16,128 bases of DNA from a bacterium (lineage in GTDB: Bacteria > Ratteibacteria > UBA8468): assembly GCA_030637775.1 (NCBI GenBank), contig DAOWFY010000074.1, positions 1 to 16,128 on the forward strand, in the 5' to 3' direction. The position numbers and the translations under genes are program-made. Below, one piece after another: positions 1 through 5,921 of the stretch; position 1 is the stretch's first letter, and each line of letters begins with the position of its first letter. The notes under the pieces were generated by a model. That model was not told where the DNA came from, made no database searches, and saw only the letters and a list, made by a program, of their open reading frames with translations.

Positions 1-1
1 A

Positions 2-676
2 GTGCCGGCTAAAGTCACCTTAGAGGAGTTCTTCAAGGAAATTAAAAAAGAGCAGAAAAATGAACTGAAGTTGATTATTAAGGGGGATGTAGTTGGTTCG
101 GTCGAGGCGGTAAGCAAATCTTTAGAGAAACTTAGTAATAGCAACCAGGAGGTTGAAATAAATATCATCCACCAGGCTGCCGGCGGAATTAACGAATCCG
201 ATATTATGCTCGCCTCGGCGAGCAATGCAATCATTATCGGGTTCAATATCCCTCTGGAAAATAGAATAAAAGAATTGGCCAAAAGGGAAGGAATAGATTT
301 GAGGACATATCGGCTCATCTATGATGTGATTGACGATGTTAAAAAAGCTATCGAGGGGCTTCTTAAGCCAAAAGAGATAGAAGAAATTATTGGAGAGGCA
401 GAGATTCGCCGGATCTTCACCCTCTCCAATGGTCAGGCGGTTGCCGGCTGCATCGTTACTAAAGGAAAGGTTCTTAGAGGTGGCAAGGTCCGACTTCTGA
501 GAGAAGGAAAGAGTATCCATCAGGGAAGGATGAGTTCTCTGCGGCGCTTCAAGGATAATGTCAAAGAGGTGGCAACAAACTTTGAATGTGGAATCCAATT
601 GGAAGATTTTAATGATTTTAAGGCAGGGGATCATTTTCAGATTTACCAGATAAAGGAGATTGCTAAAGAATTATAA
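2..676 (+). CDS. infB: Translation initiation factor IF-2, C-terminal part (5' end outside window)
   Basis: C-terminal portion of IF-2, the GTPase that brings initiator fMet-tRNA to the 30S subunit and promotes subunit joining. About 224 residues are visible and the frame is open to the left edge. The GTG at 2 is therefore an internal valine codon and not the start; full IF-2 is usually 700-900 residues with its GTPase domain further upstream. Visible residues about 20-105 match IF-2 domain III (KGDVVGSVEA, then HQAAGGINESD and ASASNAIIIGFN). Residues about 120-220 match domain IV, the beta-barrel that binds fMet-tRNA (IGEAEIRRIF, GCIVTKGKVLRGGKVRLLR, and a closing ECGIQLEDFNDFKAGD). The gene ends in TAA and is followed directly by kdsA, where rbfA would be expected in the common nusA-infB-rbfA order. 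Confidence 0.97.
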   Translation: MPAKVTLEEFFKEIKKEQKNELKLIIKGDVVGSVEAVSKSLEKLSNSNQEVEINIIHQAAGGINESDIMLASASNAIIIGFNIPLENRIKELAKREGIDLRTYRLIYDVIDDVKKAIEGLLKPKEIEEIIGEAEIRRIFTLSNGQAVAGCIVTKGKVLRGGKVRLLREGKSIHQGRMSSLRRFKDNVKEVATNFECGIQLEDFNDFKAGDHFQIYQIKEIAKEL

Positions 677-683
677 TTCTTCA

Positions 684-1502
684 GTGAAGACTGTTAAGGT
701 TAAAAATATCAAGATTGGGAGCAAAAATCCTTTTTGCCTTATTGCTGGTCCCTGTGTTATTGAAGGTGAGAAAATCACCTTTGAGACAGCAGAAAGGCTA
801 AAGGAAATAACGGAAAGATTGAAGATTCCCTTTATCTTTAAGTCCTCCTATGATAAGGCAAATAGAAGTTCTCTTAATTCCTATCGTGGTCCTGGTTTAA
901 AAAAGGGATTAAAGATTCTTTTTCAAATCAAACAAAAACTACAAATCCCTATTCTTTCCGATATTCACTGCCAGCATGATATTGATGAAGCAGCAGAAGT
1001 CCTTGATGTCATTCAGATTCCTGCACTTCTTTCTCGGCAGACCGACCTTATCCTGAAAGCAGCCTCAACGGGAAAGGTAGTCAATATTAAAAAGGGGCAG
1101 TTCCTCTCTCCCTGGGCAGTAAAAAATGTTATTGAAAAAGTAATCTCCACGGGAAATAAAAATATTCTTATTACCGAAAGAGGAACTTTCTTTGGTTACC
1201 ATAATTTGGTTTCTGATTTTAGAGCTCTCCCCATTATGCGAAAGTTTGGCTATCCGGTGATCTTTGATGCCACACATTCTGTTCAGTATCCGGCGGGAGA
1301 TTCTCCTTCCTCTTCCGGGGCCTCGGAGTTTGCCCCTTATTTAGCACAGGCAGCGGTAGCGGTTGGTTGCGATGGTCTATTTTTAGAGGTGCATAAAAAT
1401 CCCGAAAGGGCACTTTGCGATGGACCAAATATGTTAGCCTTAAAGGACCTGCCCGGCTTACTCAAGGTAGTAAAGAAAATTGACCGGTTAATAAAAATAT
1501 GA
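684..1502 (+). CDS. kdsA: 3-deoxy-D-manno-octulosonate-8-phosphate synthase (KDO-8-P synthase), metal-dependent type
   Basis: Condenses phosphoenolpyruvate with arabinose-5-phosphate to give KDO-8-phosphate, in the cytoplasm, for the LPS inner core. Family motifs are clear: FKSSYDKANRSS, SYRGPGLKKG, IQIPALLSRQTDL, NIKKGQFLSPW and FDATHSVQYP. It looks like the metal-dependent class (Aquifex type): the GPC motif supplies the metal-binding Cys (residue 24 from this start), with His in DATHS, Glu in LEVH and Asp in LCDGPN as the other ligands. E. coli KdsA has Asn instead of this Cys. The start is uncertain. GTG at 684 gives about 272 residues, the usual family length. A TTG at 660 in the same frame would add eight residues and overlap infB, but the AAAGGAG at 652-658 lies only one base from it. 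The 3' end overlaps kdsD as ATGA. Confidence 0.95.
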   Translation: MKTVKVKNIKIGSKNPFCLIAGPCVIEGEKITFETAERLKEITERLKIPFIFKSSYDKANRSSLNSYRGPGLKKGLKILFQIKQKLQIPILSDIHCQHDIDEAAEVLDVIQIPALLSRQTDLILKAASTGKVVNIKKGQFLSPWAVKNVIEKVISTGNKNILITERGTFFGYHNLVSDFRALPIMRKFGYPVIFDATHSVQYPAGDSPSSSGASEFAPYLAQAAVAVGCDGLFLEVHKNPERALCDGPNMLALKDLPGLLKVVKKIDRLIKI

Positions 1503-2488
1503 AAGTCAACAACAGCAGTCCTCTAAAGTTAGCCAAAGAGGTTATTCGCTTAGAGGCGAAAGCGCTTTACTCCCTTATCCCCCGAATTGATAGAAGATTT
1601 ATCAGAGCGGTCAATCTCCTCTCTTCCTGTAAAGACAGGGTTGTTGTTACGGGAATGGGAAAAAGCGGTATTATTGGGAGAAAGATCGCTGCCACCTTAG
1701 CCAGTACGGGCACTCCCTCCCTTTTTCTTCACCCGGGAGAGGCGATCCATGGCGATCTGGGAATGATCATTAAGGATGATGTGGTTTTGGCGATCTCCAA
1801 TTCCGGGGAGACGGAAGAGATTGTCAGGATTCTGCCTTACCTCAAAAGGACCGGCGTCAAAATTATTGGATTAATCGGGGATAGCTCCTCGCGATTGGCA
1901 AGCGCAAGTGAGGTAGTCTTAAATGTTGGAGTAGAGAGGGAAGCCTGTCCTTTCGGACTTGTTCCTACCGCAAGCACTACCGCAATTTTAGCTATGGGTG
2001 ATGCTCTTGCGATGGCTCTTATAGAAAAAAAGGGGATGTCGAGGAAGGATTTTGCTCTCTATCATCCTGGGGGAAACTTAGGAAAGCGCTTACTATATCG
2101 GGTAAAGGATGTAATGCATACCGGCAAAGCAATACCCATTGTTTCCATTACCACTTCCTTGAAAGAGGCGATCATGGAAATTAATAATAAAGGTTTTGGG
2201 TTTACTCTAATCGTTGATAAAAAAGGTAGATTGGTCGGCATCATTACCGATGGGGACCTGCGCAGACTGCTGATTAAAGAACCTGATATCCGAAAAGAGC
2301 GGGTCACCGATTGTATGAGCAAGAATCCCTCAACCATTGGCAGGGAAGCTTTAACGGCTCAGGCGATAACAACGATGGAGAAAAAAGCAATCACCGCCCT
2401 GGCCATAATCAATAAGGAAAGAAAACCAGTCGGGATTGTACATCTACATGATCTTTTGGGAAGAAAGGATTTGAAACTTGAATACTAA
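1499..2488 (+). CDS. kdsD: Arabinose-5-phosphate isomerase (KpsF/GutQ family)
   Basis: Interconverts ribulose-5-phosphate and arabinose-5-phosphate, supplying the substrate of KdsA next door. At 329 residues it matches the family (E. coli KdsD has 328). Residues about 35-180 form a sugar-isomerase (SIS) domain with VTGMGKSGIIGRK, HPGEAIHGDLGM, ISNSGETEEI, EACPFGLVPTAST and LYHPGGNLGK. The Lys, Glu and His expected at the active site are present in these motifs. Residues about 205-329 hold two CBS domains (VKDVMHTG with IITDGDLRRLL, then VTDCMSKNP with GIVHLHDLLGRK), typically a regulatory module. The start codon overlaps the kdsA stop by four bases (ATGA), which implies translational coupling. 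Confidence 0.96.
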   Translation: MKVNNSSPLKLAKEVIRLEAKALYSLIPRIDRRFIRAVNLLSSCKDRVVVTGMGKSGIIGRKIAATLASTGTPSLFLHPGEAIHGDLGMIIKDDVVLAISNSGETEEIVRILPYLKRTGVKIIGLIGDSSSRLASASEVVLNVGVEREACPFGLVPTASTTAILAMGDALAMALIEKKGMSRKDFALYHPGGNLGKRLLYRVKDVMHTGKAIPIVSITTSLKEAIMEINNKGFGFTLIVDKKGRLVGIITDGDLRRLLIKEPDIRKERVTDCMSKNPSTIGREALTAQAITTMEKKAITALAIINKERKPVGIVHLHDLLGRKDLKLEY

Positions 2489-2491
2489 AAA

Positions 2492-3031
2492 GTGGACAAA
2501 GATAAACTAAGGAAAAAGGCGAGGAAAATAAGGTTGTTCCTGACCGATGTGGATGGAGTTCTTACCAATGGTTCTCTAATTTATGGAGATAATGGAATGG
2601 AAGCAAAGGTTTTCAATGTCACCGATGGCGTGGGGATGATTCTCCTGAGGTTTGCGGGCATTAAAACCGGAATCATTACCGCTAAATATTCCTCGACTAC
2701 AGAAAAAAGGGCTAAAGAGATGTGTGTAACTGAACTCTACCAGGGAGTCCTGAATAAAGGAGATGTCCTTGATAAACTCCTTAAGAAGTATAAACTTATC
2801 GCCGAAGAGATTGCCTATATCGGAGATGATTTAGCCGATATTCCTCTTTTAAAGGAGGTGGGTCTTCCGGTCACTGTTCCCAACGCTCCGGCTGAGGTTA
2901 AGAGCATGGTCATATATATTACTGAACAACCGGGTGGGAAGGGAGCGGTCAGAGAAGTGGCCACCTTTATCTTGAAGAGCCAGGGTAAACATAAAAAAGC
3001 AATAAAGGACTTTTTCGAACAGATTAAATGA
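2492..3031 (+). CDS. kdsC: 3-deoxy-D-manno-octulosonate-8-phosphate phosphatase
   Basis: HAD-superfamily phosphatase that hydrolyses KDO-8-phosphate to KDO and phosphate, the third step of the pathway after KdsD and KdsA. At 179 residues it is the capless C0-type size. The nucleophile motif is LFLTDVDGVLTNG near residue 17 (DxD). The second motif is IITAK, and the metal-binding motif is YIGDDLADIPLL near residue 109. The C-terminal GGKGAVREVATF matches the conserved KdsC tail that closes over the neighbouring subunit's active site in the tetramer. The start is a GTG three bases after the kdsD stop, with no clear ribosome-binding site, so reinitiation from kdsD is likely. The 3' end overlaps the next gene as ATGA. 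The CMP-KDO synthetase (kdsB) and KDO transferase (waaA) are not in the window. Confidence 0.95.
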   Translation: MDKDKLRKKARKIRLFLTDVDGVLTNGSLIYGDNGMEAKVFNVTDGVGMILLRFAGIKTGIITAKYSSTTEKRAKEMCVTELYQGVLNKGDVLDKLLKKYKLIAEEIAYIGDDLADIPLLKEVGLPVTVPNAPAEVKSMVIYITEQPGGKGAVREVATFILKSQGKHKKAIKDFFEQIK

Positions 3032-3585
3032 AAAGGTTTATCCTTTCTATATTTTTTCTCCTTTTCCTCTCTTGTCAGCAGAAGAGTGCGATAGATTCTC
3101 TGCCCTACTCAGAAGAAGAAAAAGTGGAAAGGTTCTCCCTCTTCCGTAGTGACAAATCTGGAGAATGGAGAATATTGGGGAAAACTGCTGCGATCTCCCC
3201 GGATCGGAAAAAGACCTCGATCACTGACCCCAAACTTACCATCAACACAGAAAAAAGAAAGGTTCTTACTTTACAGACGGCTAAGGATGGAGTTGCTGAA
3301 TTTACTATTGACGAAAAAACAAATAGAATTAATTCTCTCACTGCTACCAAGAAGGTCATCATTATTCAAAGGGATGAAAAAGGACAAATAGTATTTAAAT
3401 CAACCTCCGAAAGAGCGGTCTATGATGGGAAGGAAAGGGTGGTAATCCTTACGGGAAATCCCATTGTAGAACAGGGGAAGAACAAATTCCGGGGGGAAAT
3501 TATCCGCTATTTTGTTGATGATGGTAAAATTGTTATTACAGGAAAGGTGAAGGGGACTGTTTTTCCGGAAGAGGGGGAAGAATAA
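3028..3585 (+). CDS. lptC: LptC/OstA-like LPS-transport protein, probable lipoprotein
   Basis: Probable periplasmic component of the LPS transport bridge. The 185-residue product starts with a short hydrophobic signal (residues 4-15) and a lipobox-like FLSC ending at Cys16, so it may be a lipoprotein rather than an LptC held by an uncleaved transmembrane helix as in E. coli. Residues about 47-72 resemble LptC (WRILGKTAAISPD, then ITDPKLTI). Residues about 104-178 look like the repeating beta-strands of the LptA/OstA fold (AVYDGKERVVILTGNPIVEQ, YFVDDGKIVITGKVKG). Position after kdsC matches lptC in the proteobacterial kdsD-kdsC-lptC-lptA-lptB cluster, but no separate lptA or lptB follows. The start overlaps kdsC by ATGA. 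The family call is good; the choice between LptC and LptA is less sure. Confidence 0.78.
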   Translation: MKRFILSIFFLLFLSCQQKSAIDSLPYSEEEKVERFSLFRSDKSGEWRILGKTAAISPDRKKTSITDPKLTINTEKRKVLTLQTAKDGVAEFTIDEKTNRINSLTATKKVIIIQRDEKGQIVFKSTSERAVYDGKERVVILTGNPIVEQGKNKFRGEIIRYFVDDGKIVITGKVKGTVFPEEGEE

Positions 3586-3588
3586 TCG

Positions 3589-4509
3589 ATGATGTTGCCT
3601 TTTTTTCAGAAGTGTGGTATTGTCTTTCTCATTCTTTTCTCTTCCTTAATATCTCTTTCTTATTCAGCCGATAAGGATTATAAGATTCGGGTCTATATAA
3701 ATAAAGAGAGAAGAATAAGGGAGTTACCTCTTGAAGAATATATCTGCGGAGTTCTTAAGGGTGAAATTTCTCCTGAATGGTCTATAGGAGCCTTAAAGGC
3801 TCAAGCCGTAGTAGCTCGTACCTATACATTTAATCAGATGGAAAAATATGAGGGGAAAAGTTATCATCTGGATGATTCCATATTTAACCAGGTCTATCGG
3901 GGAGGGGAGATTCCCCGAAGAATTTTGCAGGCGGTAAGAGAGACAGAGAAGGAAGTCGTTATTTATCAAGGGAAGTTAGCGAGAGTCTTTTATCATTCCA
4001 GTTCTGGGGGACATACGACTAATATTCAGGATGTATGGCCAAGCAGGGATAATTTGCCTTATCTGCGAGGAGTGGATGATCATGATTATTCCTGTGGTCC
4101 TAAAAAGTATTATCCCTGGTTTCGTTCTTTTAAATTAGAAACTCTTTGCAAAAAATTCTCTGATCTGGGGAAAATTAAGAAATTAAAAATATTAAAAAAG
4201 GATAGCTCGGGAAGGGTTAAAGAGATAGTAATCCTTGGAGGAAAGGATGAACGCTCATTGACCGGCAAAGAATTCCGCTATATTATGAACCTTCATTTAA
4301 AGCAGACAGATAAGAATTATTTCCCCAGCGCTCTTTTTAGTTTAGAGATTAAAAACAACCTTGTTATATTCAAAGGAAAGGGTTCCGGCCATGGGGTGGG
4401 TCTCTCCCAATGGGGGGCTAAGAAAATGGCAGAAGAGGGAAAGTCCTATGAGGAAATTCTAAAACATTACTTCCCTGGTACTGAAGTTGGGAGAGTGATC
4501 CTAAACTAA
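3589..4509 (+). CDS. SpoIID/LytB-type lytic transglycosylase-like protein, exported
   Basis: Probable peptidoglycan enzyme that cleaves glycan strands stripped of stem peptides. The 306-residue protein starts with a signal peptide (hydrophobic 10-25, likely cleavage after SYSA at 27), so it acts in the periplasm. Residues about 45-80 carry the SpoIID core (LPLEEYICGVLKGEISPEW then ALKAQAVVARTYT); Glu59 aligns with the catalytic Glu88 of Bacillus SpoIID. YHSSSGGHT (His136, His142) and DHDYSCG (His165, Cys169) sit where the family has metal-binding residues. The C-terminal signature GKGSGHGVGLSQWGA, ending in ILKHYFPGTEV, is typical. A Shine-Dalgarno-like GAGGGGGAAG precedes the start; ATG at 3592 is also possible. 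In a non-sporulating diderm this family is usually linked to cell-wall remodelling. It lies where lptA-lptB-rpoN would be expected. Confidence 0.9.
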   Translation: MMLPFFQKCGIVFLILFSSLISLSYSADKDYKIRVYINKERRIRELPLEEYICGVLKGEISPEWSIGALKAQAVVARTYTFNQMEKYEGKSYHLDDSIFNQVYRGGEIPRRILQAVRETEKEVVIYQGKLARVFYHSSSGGHTTNIQDVWPSRDNLPYLRGVDDHDYSCGPKKYYPWFRSFKLETLCKKFSDLGKIKKLKILKKDSSGRVKEIVILGGKDERSLTGKEFRYIMNLHLKQTDKNYFPSALFSLEIKNNLVIFKGKGSGHGVGLSQWGAKKMAEEGKSYEEILKHYFPGTEVGRVILN

Positions 4510-4523
4510 AGACCAGAAAAGGA

Positions 4524-4811
4524 ATGAAACTCAGAGTTAGAAGTACCGGGATGAAGTTAAGCCAGCCCATCTCTCATTACTTAAGAAAGAAAATGCAGAA
4601 ATTAGAAAAGTATCTTGACTTCGACAATAGTAATGCTGAAGTCAATCTCGATGTAGAAGGGTATCGGCAGACTGCCGAAATTATCATTTACTCCAAGAAG
4701 AAGACCATCGTGGCTAAGGAGACAAGCCCAGAAATTTATCAATCTATCGATAAGGTGACGGGTAAGATGGAAAAGCGGTTAAGAAGAGAGAAGGAGAAAA
4801 AAAGAAGATGA
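4524..4811 (+). CDS. hpf: Ribosome hibernation promoting factor, short form
   Basis: Small basic protein of the HPF/YfiA (sigma-54 modulation protein) family, which binds the 30S decoding region and inactivates ribosomes in stationary phase or starvation. It has 95 residues, the size of short HPF, without the C-terminal dimerisation domain of long HPF. The N-terminal part MKLRVRSTGMKLSQPISHYL leads into KKMQKLEKYLDF, matching the family's first strand and helix. A second helix lies near residues 68-90 (SPEIYQSIDKVTGKMEKRLR), with a strongly basic tail. The purine-rich AAAAGGA upstream runs straight into the ATG, unusually close; a later in-frame ATG at 4551 would remove the first strand and is rejected. 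Location before ptsN matches the rpoN-hpf-ptsN order of proteobacteria. Confidence 0.92.
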   Translation: MKLRVRSTGMKLSQPISHYLRKKMQKLEKYLDFDNSNAEVNLDVEGYRQTAEIIIYSKKKTIVAKETSPEIYQSIDKVTGKMEKRLRREKEKKRR

Positions 4812-5275
4812 AAATTATTGATTTTTTGAAGGAAGGAGCAATCATTCCAGATTTAAAGAGCACCGATAAGGAAGGGGTAATAAAGGAATTGGTAGTTTTG
4901 TTAGAGGAGGGGGGGGAGGTTACCGACAAAGAAGAAATTGTGAAAATAATATTGGAGAGAGAGGAATTGGGCAGTACCGGCATTGGTCAGGGAATTGCTG
5001 TTCCCCATGCTAAGGCCGACCAGGTAAAACAAATTATTATTGCTTTTGGACTTTCTCGAAAGGGGGTTAGCTTTGAGTCCTTAGATGAGGAGCCGGTCTA
5101 TCTCATCTTTCTTGTCCTGGCACCAATTGAGGCCACGGGAATGCATCTTAAGGCCTTAGCTAAGATTGCCCGACTCCTGAAGGATAAGGTCTTTCGCAAT
5201 TCTCTAAAGTCTTGTAAAGGAAGAGCCAAGGAGATCTTCCAGGTGATTAAAGAAGAGGATGAAAAAACCCCCTGA
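4808..5275 (+). CDS. ptsN: PTS EIIA domain protein, nitrogen-regulatory / fructose type (PtsN-like)
   Basis: Phosphoacceptor of the EIIA Ntr/fructose family. At 155 residues it is a single domain with no attached EIIB or EIIC. The active-site histidine is His67 in GIAVPHAKAD, preceded by the usual REELGSTGIGQG. The second half carries VSFESLDEEPVYLIFLVLAP and HLKALAKIARLL, as in PtsN. In the family it takes phosphate from HPr or NPr and acts as a regulator (potassium transport, envelope stress, nitrogen and carbon signalling) rather than carrying sugar. It overlaps hpf by ATGA and has a good AAGGAG at 4791-4796. HPr and EI lie in the same operon, so the phosphate route can be completed locally. 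Its actual partners here are unknown. Confidence 0.92.
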   Translation: MKIIDFLKEGAIIPDLKSTDKEGVIKELVVLLEEGGEVTDKEEIVKIILEREELGSTGIGQGIAVPHAKADQVKQIIIAFGLSRKGVSFESLDEEPVYLIFLVLAPIEATGMHLKALAKIARLLKDKVFRNSLKSCKGRAKEIFQVIKEEDEKTP

Positions 5276-5277
5276 CG

Positions 5278-5658
5278 ATGGTTGGATTGATTGTTGTAGG
5301 TCATAGTGATTTCCCCAGCGTACTTGTAAGCTCTGTCGAAGAGATTGTTGGGCATATAGAAAAGTTAAGGGTTGTTCCTCTCTATCCGGAAGAGAGCAAA
5401 AATGATCTAAGGGTAAAACTAAAAAAGACAATTAAGAATCTGGGAAATACAGACGGTATTCTTGTTCTCGTTGATATGTTCGGTGGAACCCCCTGTAATG
5501 TTTCCATCTCTTTGCAAAAAACATTTCGCCTTAAGATTATTACTGGCTTGAATCTACCGATGCTCTTGGAAGCTGTCTTGCATCGAGAAGAGGGAATAGA
5601 AAAGTTAATCCACATCGTGAAAGAGGCCGCAAAAAAGAGCATCGTAGAGACATGGTAA
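5278..5658 (+). CDS. PTS EIIA component, mannose family
   Basis: A 126-residue single-domain EIIA of the mannose/fructose/sorbose family. The active-site histidine is His9 in the opening MVGLIVVGHSDF. The second hallmark is LVLVDMFGGTPCNVS at about residues 60-75, followed by the conserved TGLNLPMLLEA. In the family it receives phosphate from HPr and passes it to an EIIB, but no EIIB, EIIC or EIID gene is visible nearby. Many non-transporting bacteria keep such an orphan EIIA together with PtsN and HPr, and that is the pattern here, so a regulatory role is inferred. It starts two bases after the ptsN stop with no strong Shine-Dalgarno, and its 3' end overlaps the HPr gene by seven bases. Confidence 0.92.
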   Translation: MVGLIVVGHSDFPSVLVSSVEEIVGHIEKLRVVPLYPEESKNDLRVKLKKTIKNLGNTDGILVLVDMFGGTPCNVSISLQKTFRLKIITGLNLPMLLEAVLHREEGIEKLIHIVKEAAKKSIVETW

Positions 5659-5921
5659 AGATTACTGAGAAGTTTACCATTGGGAATGAATTGGGATTTC
5701 ATGCTCGACCGGCTGCTCTCTTTGTCAAAACGGCTAACTCCTTTCAGTCAGAGATCTTGGTGAAGAAAGGAGCCGAGGAGGTTAATGGAAAGAGTATCAT
5801 TAATCTTCTTACCCTTGCTGCGGCAAAGGGAGACAAAATCCTTGTCACTGCTTGTGGGGAAGATGCTGCCGAAGCAATTAAAAATTTAAGGAAGATTCTT
5901 ATAGATATATTTAAAAAATAA
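5652..5921 (+). CDS. ptsH: Phosphocarrier protein HPr
   Basis: Small 89-residue PTS phosphocarrier that relays phosphate from EI to EIIA proteins. The active-site histidine is His17 in GNELGFHARPAALFV. The regulatory serine motif is also present: Ser48 in VNGKSIINLLTLAAAKGD aligns with Ser46 of Gram-positive HPr, the target of HPr kinase/phosphorylase. This suggests, but does not show, that an hprK gene exists elsewhere in the genome; none is in the window. The ATG lies inside the end of the mannose-type EIIA gene, and the TAATG junction at the 3' end overlaps EI by one base, so the three genes are probably translationally coupled. Confidence 0.95.
   Translation: MVKITEKFTIGNELGFHARPAALFVKTANSFQSEILVKKGAEEVNGKSIINLLTLAAAKGDKILVTACGEDAAEAIKNLRKILIDIFKK

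Noticed and set aside
122-634. 170-residue minus-strand frame opposite infB
   Set aside because: A shadow of the conserved IF-2 coding strand with no recognisable domain.
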